A DNA stretch of 61,990 nucleotides, from IMG/VR virus record IMGVR_UViG_3300004461_001625, positions 1-61,990 of that record; one strand, 5' to 3'. The stretch comes from a virus. Position numbers and translations under genes: made by a program. A model generated the notes under the pieces. The model was not told the origin of the DNA and did not search any database. It saw only the letters and a program-made list of their open reading frames with translations. Of the stretch, positions 7,491-16,840 are shown piece by piece; position 1 is the stretch's first letter; each line of letters begins with the position of its first letter.

Positions 7491-10400
7491 TTATTGGAAG
7501 TTTCCTGTACTAATTGCACCAGTTCTTAAAATAGTTGTTCTCTGTACAAGAATTTCCATTCCTCTCGTTGGTTCAATATATGTATCTAAGATACCTACGT
7601 TTTGATCAATAACTTCTGGTGTGTTATTAGTTTCATCCATTATATTTCTATAATCATAAACACCATCATCATTTTGAACAGTTGCCAAGAAGTTATCAGC
7701 TAATGTTTTAATTTCTAATCTTGTCTGGGCTGTATTAAATTCAAATAAGTAGTTTTTAAGGATTGCTTCAATACCATCTTGGATATAAATTACAACCTCT
7801 CTAACGTTAATTGAGCTTAAAGCAGATTTTGGAACCTGTTGTGCAGTTTTATTTGCAAATATAGTTGGTCCTGTTCCACTTTGGAATACAATCGGATTAA
7901 TTCCGAATGGCTCTAAGTAATAACGATCATCTTGGTCAAGATTAATTTCTAATCCTACAACCCCATTTCCTCCTATTACTCCACGTCTTACACCAGCCAC
8001 GATTGACCACGGTAAAGCATTTTCATATTTAAGAATAAAGTTATTAGATACATTTGCAGCAGGAGGAACACTTATGTTCTTTCCTAAATCTCTAACAGTT
8101 AAGAAAGGATAATAATATCCACCCCAAGATCCACCACTTGTAGAGGCAGGTAATGAGAACCTAATAGTTGGATTCAATGCAAGATCTCCACCTTCAGATA
8201 TAAACTTAGAAGATAAACCACCAGTTGCATCAGAGAAGCTTGGATTAGTATTTTTCTTAAAGTCTTTAGCAGATGGGGCATTAACAATCGCAAACGCATT
8301 TTTTCTACTCATACATAAGTTTGTATAGATAGCTTTACAATTTGCTTCAATTCCATTTCCATAAGTATCTACTAAATAACGGAAATTAATAGTTTCTCTA
8401 TCAATTAAAGCTTTATATAAATTAGTTCCACCTAATATTGGACTTAAACATTTATTTTGTCTAGAGTTTGTTCCATCTGGTACATGTTTATCTTTATCTA
8501 ATGCAAAACCTGGTAAAAGAAATACGTTAAGGTAATCTACCCAAGAATCAATTGGATAATAAACCTCTACTGTTTTTTGTCCTCCAGCGCCACCTATTGC
8601 AGTTACGCTTATTTCAGATTGGCATGTTACCTTTACACCTTTTACACCTGCAGGTAAAGTAGATAGAATTGGATATTCTGATGCAGTTAATCCACCTACT
8701 ACAGTATTAATTCTTGTTAATCTTGAGTGTGGTACAGTAACAGATCCTTCAGAATGTACTAAATAATTTCCTACAACGATATCAGCAATTTCTGGTGAGT
8801 TATCTGCTATAAGTATTTCATTCGGCTTTAATGTAGGTTCATTTAAAGTATCACCTTGAATATTTACAGTAAGGTTAAGAGCGCCTTTTAAAGTTTGTAC
8901 TGCTAAACAATTAGCAGCTGCATAAGTAGTACCATCAGATTGTAAAAATAATCCAGCACCATCTAAAGTAAATTGAGATTGTGGTGTTAGATTACTATAA
9001 GAATCTTCCTCGTAAGCAGTAATCTTTACAGCAGGTAAATTATATGCTGGATCAGATATTGCAATTTTATTAACTGCTTCTGTTGGAACTCCTGTATGAA
9101 TATATCCATAATCTATAGAATTCATTACTAAATATGAAGTATATTGAATTCCTCCTTCTACATAAACAGCTTCATCACCATCGGTTAAAGTTCCGTTAGC
9201 AAATTGTTTTTGTAACATGGATCCATAAGAACCTATAATACCAGCAGCACCGCCACTTGCATTTTCATTTACTACAAAATCAAAGTCAGCTTCATTAATA
9301 TAAGTATAAGCAGCAGTCGGTAATGTAGAAAAATCAGATGCCTGTACTCCACCAACGTCAGATAATAATACAGTTACAGTACCACCTATTACTTGGTGAG
9401 AAATTACTGGAACGTATTTATTAAGTACAGTATCGAGAATAAATGTACCTACTAAAGAAGATGTATTAGCGCGCATACCAGCAAATGCATCATATATAGC
9501 ATCACCCGTTACACCTGTTACTTGGATTTGAACCCCATTAAATGAAGATCCTTCTTGAACAGTTATAGTATTACCGGCATTTGTAACCAAAGTTCCCGGT
9601 TCAATCTTTCTGCAATATGTTAAATCAGAAACAATTGATCCACTGTATGATAAGAAATTAACATCATCTTGGATTGAAGTGGCTTGAGTATATTCAATAT
9701 TATGTCCTATCATATCAATTCCACCAGGTACACCATCTATTAATGTATCACCATCAAATAAATCTTCATTTACGGTAACAAATAATCCAGTACTTGCAGT
9801 ATCAGCATTAACAACTTTTTCAACAAAAAGGTTATTACCTAATAAATCTACAAAGTCAGGAAGTAAACATGCAGTATATGTTGCTTGTAATGTTACTTCT
9901 GTTTCATTAAAGAATTCTTGTAATAATGTATCACTAGAATCAGAAGTAAATTTCTTTCTCTTTAATCCTTGTGTTGGATCGAAATACTTTTGAAATAATG
10001 GATCTGCATTAAATCTAGAATAAGGAGTTGTAGTACTAAAGTCTCCACCAAAATTACCTTGTAATACAAAGATGTCTACAAAAAAGTCAGATATTAAACT
10101 ATCTTTGTTTAAATATCCAGGTACATTTGCAGCACCATACCATTCTTCAACAGTTACTTGATAAGGTAATACATTTGTTGCAGCAGATTTTTTAACAATT
10201 ACAGATATAGGATTTTGGCCTAAATTTGTAACATCTAATAAATCATTTACTGTTAATGAACTTAACTTTGTTTGATTTGCACCAACATTTGTTAAAAAAT
10301 CAGATGTTGATGGAAACCAAAATTTATCTCTGTTATAAAACTTTGCGTATTCATAATCAGCACCGATGTTTGCTTGTGTTTCTGGTGTTGCGGCTGTTGC

Positions 10401-10721
10401 AAAACGAACAGCATTAACTTTATCATTAGCATCTAAGCTTAATAGATTAAGTGCAAGAATAGGTCCTCTTTCAAGAGCTGATAAACAGCTTCTGTGGAAA
10501 AAAGAATCTTTTCTTTCTAAGTTTCTATCTATATCACCGTATACTTGTTTAAAGAAAGAAGTATCGGGAACAAAGACGGGTGTATTGAACGGGCCTGTCT
10601 TAGAAAAACCGACTACCAATCGAGTTTGATTTGCTGGAATACTTACGACTTGACTTTTATCAAATTCAAACCTATATGTTCCTGCAGCCTTAAGAGAAGC
10701 TATTTTTGGATCTAGTGCCAT
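7491..10721 (-). CDS. tail sheath protein (gp18-like), very large
   Basis: The N terminus (KIASLKAAGTYRFEFDKSQ, VVGFSKTGPFNTPVFVPD) and the C-terminal part (about residues 780-1070: LVDTYGNGIEANCKAIYTNL, then IFANKTAQQVPKSALSSINVREV, ending ILRTGAISTGNFQ) match the contractile sheath family. The C-terminal domain forms the contractile mesh. At 1076 aa it is much larger than T4 gp18 (659 aa). The extra length lies in the middle, where sheath proteins carry surface-exposed domains. It lies directly upstream of the tail tube gene and downstream of terminase, the standard T4-like order. Confidence 0.88.
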   Translation of the reverse strand: MALDPKIASLKAAGTYRFEFDKSQVVSIPANQTRLVVGFSKTGPFNTPVFVPDTSFFKQVYGDIDRNLERKDSFFHRSCLSALERGPILALNLLSLDANDKVNAVRFATAATPETQANIGADYEYAKFYNRDKFWFPSTSDFLTNVGANQTKLSSLTVNDLLDVTNLGQNPISVIVKKSAATNVLPYQVTVEEWYGAANVPGYLNKDSLISDFFVDIFVLQGNFGGDFSTTTPYSRFNADPLFQKYFDPTQGLKRKKFTSDSSDTLLQEFFNETEVTLQATYTACLLPDFVDLLGNNLFVEKVVNADTASTGLFVTVNEDLFDGDTLIDGVPGGIDMIGHNIEYTQATSIQDDVNFLSYSGSIVSDLTYCRKIEPGTLVTNAGNTITVQEGSSFNGVQIQVTGVTGDAIYDAFAGMRANTSSLVGTFILDTVLNKYVPVISHQVIGGTVTVLLSDVGGVQASDFSTLPTAAYTYINEADFDFVVNENASGGAAGIIGSYGSMLQKQFANGTLTDGDEAVYVEGGIQYTSYLVMNSIDYGYIHTGVPTEAVNKIAISDPAYNLPAVKITAYEEDSYSNLTPQSQFTLDGAGLFLQSDGTTYAAANCLAVQTLKGALNLTVNIQGDTLNEPTLKPNEILIADNSPEIADIVVGNYLVHSEGSVTVPHSRLTRINTVVGGLTASEYPILSTLPAGVKGVKVTCQSEISVTAIGGAGGQKTVEVYYPIDSWVDYLNVFLLPGFALDKDKHVPDGTNSRQNKCLSPILGGTNLYKALIDRETINFRYLVDTYGNGIEANCKAIYTNLCMSRKNAFAIVNAPSAKDFKKNTNPSFSDATGGLSSKFISEGGDLALNPTIRFSLPASTSGGSWGGYYYPFLTVRDLGKNISVPPAANVSNNFILKYENALPWSIVAGVRRGVIGGNGVVGLEINLDQDDRYYLEPFGINPIVFQSGTGPTIFANKTAQQVPKSALSSINVREVVIYIQDGIEAILKNYLFEFNTAQTRLEIKTLADNFLATVQNDDGVYDYRNIMDETNNTPEVIDQNVGILDTYIEPTRGMEILVQRTTILRTGAISTGNFQ

Positions 10722-10753
10722 CTTATAATATATTTTTTTTGTTTATTTGTTTT

Positions 10754-10763
10754 TTTATATATC
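10754..10763 (-). promoter_or_regulatory. late promoter candidate, TATATAAA
   Basis: The minus strand reads GATATATAAA 32 nt before the sheath ATG, followed by an A-rich leader that contains a second AT box (TATATTATAA) nearer the start. Confidence 0.55.
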
Positions 10764-10780
10764 TACCAAGTAACTACTTT

Positions 10781-12595
10781 TTATACTAAGTCATAGATAT
10801 CAAAATTTAGATTCCCACCCTTTGAATCTTTTTCTAGAATTTCTTCTATCTTATTTTGAATTGAAGAATCTATCTCATCATATATCTCTTCGACAAAATC
10901 AGAAAAATCTAAAGTGGTAAAGAACTCAGAACTATTTATACAAGTCATAATCAAATCATCATTACCTAACTGGCCTGCATATGATCCGTTTGGAAGTTTG
11001 CCAAAAGTAGAAGACTCTTTTACTGTATCTTTATCAAATATACTAATTTTGTTTTGTGAAATATATTTTTTAAAGTTTTGGCAAAAAATTGGTTTATTGT
11101 CTTTTTTCACCTTAAGGCCAAACTGTTTAGTTTTTGCATCAACCCTATGTTTAAATTTAACTACACTTTCTTCATCAAATTCATTCCTCTGTGGAAATAC
11201 CGTTTCCATTCTTTTTATTAATTCTCCACCAAACATATTCCATTCTATAATTAATTTTACATTTTCTGAATAGAATAAATCAAAGGCTAAGATGTATAGT
11301 GTTTTTGCAAATTCTTCTATAGTATGAGAGTTACTTCTAAATCTTCCAATTTGCCTAATTCCAAAAAAGTCAACAAAACTTCCTGGTGTTGTTACACCTT
11401 TCCAATCTTTTTCATCTAACATCTTAACTTGAAAAATATTAATAACTGAAAAGTCTCCACCTGTACCTTCTGCTATATCAACCGAGAATACCCAATAATT
11501 ATAATCTTCTTCTATTTCATCTAAATTAAAACCAGGTTGCCATAATAAACTAGAATAATCAATCTCAGCATCATCAAATTCTGGTATCTCTTTATGTTCA
11601 AATTCTACTTGGCCTTGTGTTAATTTTTTTAAACTAGCTGCACTTAATAGTAATGAAGAACTTGCTATAAATTGATTTCCGTATTGTCTATTAAATGCTT
11701 CATCACTTCCTAAGTTAGCAACCTCTTGTCTCATCCAAGTATCGTCTCTTCCTGGTACATCCCACCAATCTACTCGGAACGGTACATATTCACTTAATCC
11801 TTTATCAGCTGCTGTATAGATGTCATAAAACTTATTAAAACCATTTGGTGTACTAGTTATTATTACTTTTGAATTACTAGATGCAGATACCGTTGGATAA
11901 ACATTTTCATAAAAAGTATTTACAAAGTTTGCAGGTATATGCGCAAACTCATCCATAAATAATAAATGAATAGTAAAACCGATTGCTGCTTTCTTAGTTG
12001 TGGTCTGGCCTATAATTCTACAACCATTATCAAACTTGGAATTAAATACATCCCATTTAAGAGTACCGGGCTTGATAAAGAACGGTAAGTGTTCTAATAT
12101 AGTTTTACCTTTATCAATAATTTCTCTTGTTGTAGCACCCTTATTTGAAAGTATTAGCGAATTTTTATCAAAATTAAATACAGAATACCATGCAATAAAA
12201 ATAGATGAACATATTGTTTTACCAACTTGCCTACTTGCTAAACATATATTAAATCTTTCAGCTTGAAATTGCCTTAACATATTTTCTTGGTAAGGTCTTA
12301 GTTCAATTGTCTGTAAACCTTCATCTGTCATTACAGTACAATAAGTATTAGCAAAATAAACAATATCTTTTGCACACCTTTTAATTTCTCTTATCTCTTC
12401 ATCAGTATAATTAAATACAATATTACCTTTTCTTAGATTAGGATTCCCTTCATAAAAAGGTGTAGACTTTGGTTTATAACCTTCATCAATAGCCAGCATT
12501 AATTGCTCAACTTTATGACTAGTCCATGCAAAAGACTCAGCACCTTTCGATATCTTAAATTCAAATCCAGCTGATTCTGCTTGTGGTTTAGCCAT
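10781..12595 (-). CDS. terminase large subunit (gp17-like)
   Basis: The ATPase domain has Walker A SRQVGKT (121-127) and Walker B LLFMDEFAH (D215, E216), followed by the coupling segment VIITSTPNGFNKFYDIY. The C-terminal RNase H-fold nuclease begins with the strand VFSVDIAEG (about residue 370) and has IIEWNMFGGELIKRME later; these carry the metal-binding acidic residues. The 604-aa length is close to T4 gp17 (610 aa). The enzyme cuts concatemeric DNA and pumps it into the prohead through the portal. The start ATG overlaps the stop of the GroES-like gene by 8 nt, implying translational coupling. Confidence 0.95.
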   Translation of the reverse strand: MAKPQAESAGFEFKISKGAESFAWTSHKVEQLMLAIDEGYKPKSTPFYEGNPNLRKGNIVFNYTDEEIREIKRCAKDIVYFANTYCTVMTDEGLQTIELRPYQENMLRQFQAERFNICLASRQVGKTICSSIFIAWYSVFNFDKNSLILSNKGATTREIIDKGKTILEHLPFFIKPGTLKWDVFNSKFDNGCRIIGQTTTKKAAIGFTIHLLFMDEFAHIPANFVNTFYENVYPTVSASSNSKVIITSTPNGFNKFYDIYTAADKGLSEYVPFRVDWWDVPGRDDTWMRQEVANLGSDEAFNRQYGNQFIASSSLLLSAASLKKLTQGQVEFEHKEIPEFDDAEIDYSSLLWQPGFNLDEIEEDYNYWVFSVDIAEGTGGDFSVINIFQVKMLDEKDWKGVTTPGSFVDFFGIRQIGRFRSNSHTIEEFAKTLYILAFDLFYSENVKLIIEWNMFGGELIKRMETVFPQRNEFDEESVVKFKHRVDAKTKQFGLKVKKDNKPIFCQNFKKYISQNKISIFDKDTVKESSTFGKLPNGSYAGQLGNDDLIMTCINSSEFFTTLDFSDFVEEIYDEIDSSIQNKIEEILEKDSKGGNLNFDIYDLV

Positions 12596-12851
12596 TATCT
12601 TCTATTACAGCAATTATTTGATTAATGTGTATTACTTCAAATTCTGTATCATTTAAAGTTACCATTGTACCTTTGCCCATATTTTTTAATATAACATCAC
12701 CAGATTTTAAATGCTTTACATTACCAGCATTAATAATCTTTGCTTTGCGATTATATTTTTCTACAGGTATAATAATACCTGAATCTGTTTTAGTTTCTTG
12801 TTGTTCGATTTCCTGAATTAACAAGTAATCATTTTTCATTTTCATTTCCAT
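12588..12851 (-). CDS. GroES-like co-chaperonin (gp31 functional analogue)
   Basis: An 87-aa Cpn10 fold is visible from the sequence: NDYLLIQEIEQQETKTDSGIIIP is the first strand plus the mobile loop that contacts GroEL, and the rest has the order ...AGNVKHLKSGDVILKNMGKG...TEFEVIHINQIIAVIED, as in GroES. T4 supplies gp31 in place of host GroES to fold its large capsid protein; this protein probably does the same for the 640-aa capsid protein. It overlaps TerL at its 3' end and the likely TerS gene at its 5' end. ATG codons at 12851, 12845 and 12839 are all possible starts. Confidence 0.9.
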   Translation of the reverse strand: MEMKMKNDYLLIQEIEQQETKTDSGIIIPVEKYNRKAKIINAGNVKHLKSGDVILKNMGKGTMVTLNDTEFEVIHINQIIAVIEDNG

Positions 12852-13437
12852 CGACGTCTTCTATATCTTCTTCTTTAATAGTATCTTGTAAAGCTCTCAT
12901 TAAATCTTTAGTTCCTCTAGATTTAATACCACTTTGTTTATTGGAAGTTGAACTTTCATTACTATGATAAACATCCACATCACGGGATATCTTTTTAGCA
13001 TTCTCTTCGATAGCTACCATATACATAGTTTGGCTTTTAATAATATCTAAAAGAGTTCTTTGTAAATCACTAAGTACTTCAAACATTCTAGGGGATACAT
13101 CACCTTCATGTATTGTTTCCATTAATAATGTAATAGCAGTTTCACTATTTTGCATTTGTCTTATTAACATGGATAATGCAGATTCATCTAATTGAGCCTT
13201 TGCTCTAATGTATTCATGCTCTGCAATAATTTCTTCACTTAAATAAAAAGTTAATAAACTATTCATTACCTTTTCAGCCTTTGTCTTAGCTTTAACTAAA
13301 GCAGCACCTTGCCCACTGTCTACTCTTACTGGTTGTAGTTCTTCAGAATTATTTTCTAAACCTTCTACCTCATCTGGTAGATCATTTAATAAATCTCCTA
13401 AACTATCACGAAATTTACCTTTCGATGATTCTTTCAT
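12829..13437 (-). CDS. probable terminase small subunit (gp16-like)
   Basis: A mainly helical, charged 202-aa protein directly upstream of the GroES-like and TerL genes. Helices are predicted around residues 48-150 (KTKAEKVMNSLLTFYLSEEI, DLQRTLLDIIKSQTMYMVAI) with an acidic C-terminal tail. T4 gp16 is a 164-aa oligomeric helical protein that recognises DNA for packaging and lies next to gp17. No motif proves the name; the assignment rests on position, size and helical character. An AT-rich element (TATATTATAAATTTAAGG) lies just before the ATG. Confidence 0.55.
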   Translation of the reverse strand: MKESSKGKFRDSLGDLLNDLPDEVEGLENNSEELQPVRVDSGQGAALVKAKTKAEKVMNSLLTFYLSEEIIAEHEYIRAKAQLDESALSMLIRQMQNSETAITLLMETIHEGDVSPRMFEVLSDLQRTLLDIIKSQTMYMVAIEENAKKISRDVDVYHSNESSTSNKQSGIKSRGTKDLMRALQDTIKEEDIEDVDGNENEK

Positions 13438-13468
13438 TATACCTTAAATTTATAATATATATTCCAAG

Positions 13469-15442
13469 TTATCTTGGGTTAGTAACTGTTGGTAACATTA
13501 ATTCTGGTGAAGCATTATCTAAAAGTAAAGCTAAATGAGAATCCTTTACTACATACTGACTTAATATTAATTCTTGTAATTCTTCCTCTATTGGTTCACT
13601 CCATATTCTTATATTAGTTAAATCTTGCTCAGATCCTAATAATTTCCAAGAGTAATCATTTATTACTGCAATAGTTGGTACTGTTTGTGTATTTGTATAA
13701 ATATTTGTTAAGTCAGCTGTTCTAGTTGGATTTAATGCTGCTGTATCCTCAACAGTATTATAGATAAACAATGATAATTGCTTAGCAAGATTATTTAAGT
13801 TAATAACTGCTCCATACCATTTTCCTTTTTTAAGGTTTAAGAATTTTTTGGACAAGTCATATCTATAATAATCATTTCCAAATTTAATTATAAACCAATT
13901 AGTAGTGTAAGTAATGTTTACTAAGATATTATTAGGATTTTGGTCAGTGTCATACTGAATTACAGTATTACTTACTTCTTTGTTTAATTTAGCTGTATTA
14001 GAAATAGAATTATCAATGTAAGAAATATCTAAAGTTATTGTATTAGTTGCAATATCCACAGATTTAACTGGCTGTATTCCATTATATGAAGTAGTGCCTC
14101 TTATAACTACCCAGTCACCTGGTTTTATTTCATTATCTAAAGGTAGCCCTGGTGTAGTTATCATAGGATTACCAGCATTATTACTTATCTGTGTTATTAA
14201 TACATTCTTTCCTATTGGTTTATTATATTGTGGCCTAAACCAAAATGTAAATGCTCTATTTTCAGTTTCAGACCATCCATTCTTATATCTGTATTTAACA
14301 GCTAAAGTATCTTTAATTAAAGTTTGTAATGCATAATGATATTTAGAAACAATAGTCCACTGATTATAAACATTTTCCTCAGAGATGGTCATTTTTTTAT
14401 TTAAAGCCCTTCTTACATAATCATTTGATTGGCTACCTATAGTATTATACTCATTAGGCTTCCTAACATCTTTAAATTCATTTTCTCTCTCAACCCTAAA
14501 CTTTTCTTCTACATTAGAAACTAATGCTTCAGTAGATGCTTCTGCTGCATCACCTTCAACAGTATTTTCAAAACCTACATTTGTTCTTTGTTGATAAGTA
14601 ACAAGACTTACTCTCCAATAAGATCCAGTATACATAAAATCATCAGCTTCTGCGATTGCATCAACTTCATACATCCTATTCATAAATTGTTTAAAATATA
14701 AATAGTCCCTCATTTGAGGTTTAGAACCAATACCAAAGACTGCTTCAAATGCTGATTTAACAATATGAATTTCAAACTGAACTGGAAAATCCATCATTAA
14801 TGGATTAAAATTTATATCTCTAGTAGGTAATTCGTTATCAGGAACCATGATTTTAATTTCACCTTCCTTTATAACATCAAATAATGAATACTCTTTTAAG
14901 ATAACATCTCTACTTCTTTGGTCTGCTTTAGTCTTATAATAATCTACACAAAAACCAAATAAATTACTGGCCATTGCAGATAACTGAGTATACATTTGAC
15001 CAGCTCTTGATATATCATAAGGATTCCAAGTATCTCCACAACAATCAAATGCTAAGTTTAATGCACCACTACAACCATCAACACCGCCACAATCAATTTG
15101 GGGTATTTTACATATTACTCCACCATCCGTTACAATTTCTAAAGCAATAGAATTAAAAGTTAGAGTACAATCACCAACTTGTGTATATCTATATTGAATC
15201 CAAAATTTATTGGCAGGATTTAAAACTAATGCTTGTAAATTAACATCTGTAAGTTGAACCCAATCAGAATAAGTCACACCATCAATCCCCCACCTAAAAT
15301 CTTTGTTATAATAACAAGAGGTGGAATCACCAGTAATAGAGTCAGTAAATCCTGCAATTTCTACTACATTTTCATACGGTGTCTTAAGACTAATTAATAG
15401 CTGATCGCCATTAGCATCTGTACTTGATCCAGTTACTGCCAT
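13469..15442 (-). CDS. virion structural protein with lectin-like C-terminal domain
   Basis: I do not recognise this 657-aa protein with certainty. The N-terminal region is beta-rich, with several cysteines between residues 110 and 140 (CKIPQIDCGGVDGC, DCCGDTW). The C-terminal third (about residues 370-645: AFTFWFRPQYN, WYGAVINLNN, LSLFIYNTVED, NIRIWSEPI) looks like a concanavalin-type laminin-G fold, which often binds sugars. It lies between the packaging genes and a small membrane protein, inside the structural block, so a baseplate, fibre or neck component that binds host glycan is plausible. Confidence 0.6.
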   Translation of the reverse strand: MAVTGSSTDANGDQLLISLKTPYENVVEIAGFTDSITGDSTSCYYNKDFRWGIDGVTYSDWVQLTDVNLQALVLNPANKFWIQYRYTQVGDCTLTFNSIALEIVTDGGVICKIPQIDCGGVDGCSGALNLAFDCCGDTWNPYDISRAGQMYTQLSAMASNLFGFCVDYYKTKADQRSRDVILKEYSLFDVIKEGEIKIMVPDNELPTRDINFNPLMMDFPVQFEIHIVKSAFEAVFGIGSKPQMRDYLYFKQFMNRMYEVDAIAEADDFMYTGSYWRVSLVTYQQRTNVGFENTVEGDAAEASTEALVSNVEEKFRVERENEFKDVRKPNEYNTIGSQSNDYVRRALNKKMTISEENVYNQWTIVSKYHYALQTLIKDTLAVKYRYKNGWSETENRAFTFWFRPQYNKPIGKNVLITQISNNAGNPMITTPGLPLDNEIKPGDWVVIRGTTSYNGIQPVKSVDIATNTITLDISYIDNSISNTAKLNKEVSNTVIQYDTDQNPNNILVNITYTTNWFIIKFGNDYYRYDLSKKFLNLKKGKWYGAVINLNNLAKQLSLFIYNTVEDTAALNPTRTADLTNIYTNTQTVPTIAVINDYSWKLLGSEQDLTNIRIWSEPIEEELQELILSQYVVKDSHLALLLDNASPELMLPTVTNPR

Positions 15443-15443
15443 T

Positions 15444-15710
15444 TTATGAATTTATTTGTTGGTCTTCTCCAATAGGTTTTTTCTTTCCAAAAATCTTATC
15501 AGCCGAAGCAAGACCTAAACCACCAATACATATTGCTGCTACCGCATTAACAAGGGTAGGCTCTACTGGTGTTTCAGTGTAAAGATTAATGAATAGTGCC
15601 GCACATAAAGATAAACCTGCAACAATACCAATAAATCTTTTTGAAGATGGAGTACCTTTTTCATCTCGTAAAAGGCCGCTTATCCAATTAATAATCTTTT
15701 TCATATACAA
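15444..15710 (-). CDS. small two-helix membrane protein, holin candidate
   Basis: This 88-aa protein has two hydrophobic segments, FIGIVAGLSLCAALFINLY (about 27-45) and LVNAVAAICIGGLGLASA (about 54-71), each flanked by charged residues, and a Lys-rich, acidic C terminus. The DEKGTPSSKRF segment before the first helix recurs in small phage membrane proteins of the holin type. A holin permeabilises the inner membrane at lysis. No endolysin gene is seen beside it, so the role is only suggested. It lies 1 nt from the structural protein downstream and has a late promoter candidate upstream. Confidence 0.5.
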   Translation of the reverse strand: MYMKKIINWISGLLRDEKGTPSSKRFIGIVAGLSLCAALFINLYTETPVEPTLVNAVAAICIGGLGLASADKIFGKKKPIGEDQQINS

Positions 15711-15720
15711 ACATATTTTG

Positions 15721-15730
15721 TTTATATATT
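15721..15730 (-). promoter_or_regulatory. late promoter candidate, TATATAAA
   Basis: The minus strand reads AATATATAAA 10 nt before the ATG of the small membrane protein. Confidence 0.55.
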
Positions 15731-15736
15731 CATGTT

Positions 15737-16405
15737 CTAATACGGTGTATAGTCAGTCTTAACTAAAAGTATTGGATCATCTTCTTCTATTTTAGGATCA
15801 ACTGAAGTTATAATATCAAAAGCATCAAAAACCTGTGCTTCATCCATTTCCGAAAGTATATCAAATAAAACTGTAGCTTTAATATAAAAATAAGGAGTTC
15901 TTTCAAGATACTTATTTTTCATAATTCCTACATCCATAAATCTTTTGTTAAAAGTATCTAATTGCACCCTATCTAATATTTGTGTAAGATCAAATGTACC
16001 TTCTATAATATTAAAATGAAAACTTACTATTTCTCTACCACCATCAACTTTAACCAACCTAGAAAATATTTTTTCATCTGATATTTTAAAGGTGATTTTA
16101 TTAAGGTTAGCCAATCTATTGATAATAGATTGTAAAAAGAAAATAGAATTTGGTTTAAAGTTAGGATTAGGTAATAAATCCTGATCTAAAGTTTTCTTTA
16201 ATTCAGCTCTTAAAAAGGCAGAGGTTTGGATTGCATGTTGGAATTCCTCTAAAGATACAATGAATTCATTTTTCTTTTTAGATTCATTTCTGCATTCTTT
16301 CTTTACTTTAGATATAATAAGATTATCAATGTAATCATTCTTATATAAAGTAAAGGCAATGTGGGTTGGAATTTCTAATTCAAATCTATTATCAACTAAC
16401 ATCAT
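15737..16405 (-). CDS. hypothetical protein, 222 aa
   Basis: I do not recognise this protein. It has no membrane segment or catalytic motif. It is mixed alpha/beta with many Phe and Lys residues, and its middle (FKISDEKIFSRLVKVDGG, then FHFNIIEGTFDLTQILDRV) reads like a beta sheet. It overlaps the start of the gp62-like gene by 14 nt, so the two are probably co-translated. Two ATG codons in tandem make the exact start uncertain by one codon. A phage-specific tail or replication accessory role cannot be told apart. Confidence 0.7.
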   Translation of the reverse strand: MMLVDNRFELEIPTHIAFTLYKNDYIDNLIISKVKKECRNESKKKNEFIVSLEEFQHAIQTSAFLRAELKKTLDQDLLPNPNFKPNSIFFLQSIINRLANLNKITFKISDEKIFSRLVKVDGGREIVSFHFNIIEGTFDLTQILDRVQLDTFNKRFMDVGIMKNKYLERTPYFYIKATVLFDILSEMDEAQVFDAFDIITSVDPKIEEDDPILLVKTDYTPY

Positions 16406-16802
16406 TACTCATCTGTTTTTCTAATACGTTTATTGCATTTTTAATTTCAGATGGCATGTGTTTCATTGCTTCTTTATAATCACGTTCACCTATTTCATTA
16501 ATCTTTAAATACATTTCTAAAGCTGCTGGGTTAGGTTCCCATTTTTTTACTTTTTTAGATGCTTTGGTTTTTGTATAGATAAAACCAGGTACTCTATTAA
16601 ATTTTGATGCAACCATTCTCCATGCTTCAGCTTGACCTACTGGATCAATCTTCAGTGCGTTAAACATATTTGCTTGTATAGGAAATTTAATACTCATAAA
16701 TCTGTTTGTCATAAATGAATTTTTAGATTTATCATATCCTTTTAATTTATTCCATTGCTGGTCTCGACCAAACAAAACCTTTATGTAATCAAATAGCTTC
16801 AT
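16392..16802 (-). CDS. clamp loader small subunit candidate (gp62-like)
   Basis: This 136-aa protein begins LFDYIKVLFG and has the segment NSFMTNRFMSIKFPIQANMFNAL. That resembles the conserved 'PFMINRxLS' segment of phage clamp-loader A subunits (gp62 family). T4 gp62 is 187 aa and pairs with gp44 to load the gp45 clamp. Here gp44 lies about 2.4 kb upstream, separated by a glycosyltransferase-like and an RNase H gene. The assignment rests on one motif and gene content. The protein is basic and helical, consistent with an adaptor that binds the gp44 ring. Confidence 0.5.
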   Translation of the reverse strand: MKLFDYIKVLFGRDQQWNKLKGYDKSKNSFMTNRFMSIKFPIQANMFNALKIDPVGQAEAWRMVASKFNRVPGFIYTKTKASKKVKKWEPNPAALEMYLKINEIGERDYKEAMKHMPSEIKNAINVLEKQMSNDVS

Positions 16803-16812
16803 TACCTTTTAT

Positions 16813-16820
16813 TATTTATA
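16813..16820 (-). promoter_or_regulatory. late promoter candidate, exact TATAAATA
   Basis: The minus strand carries TATAAATA, the T4 late promoter consensus, 10 nt before the gp62-like ATG and followed by ATAAAAGGTA. Confidence 0.55.
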
Positions 16821-16840
16821 TGATGAGTTAGTGTGTTTGT

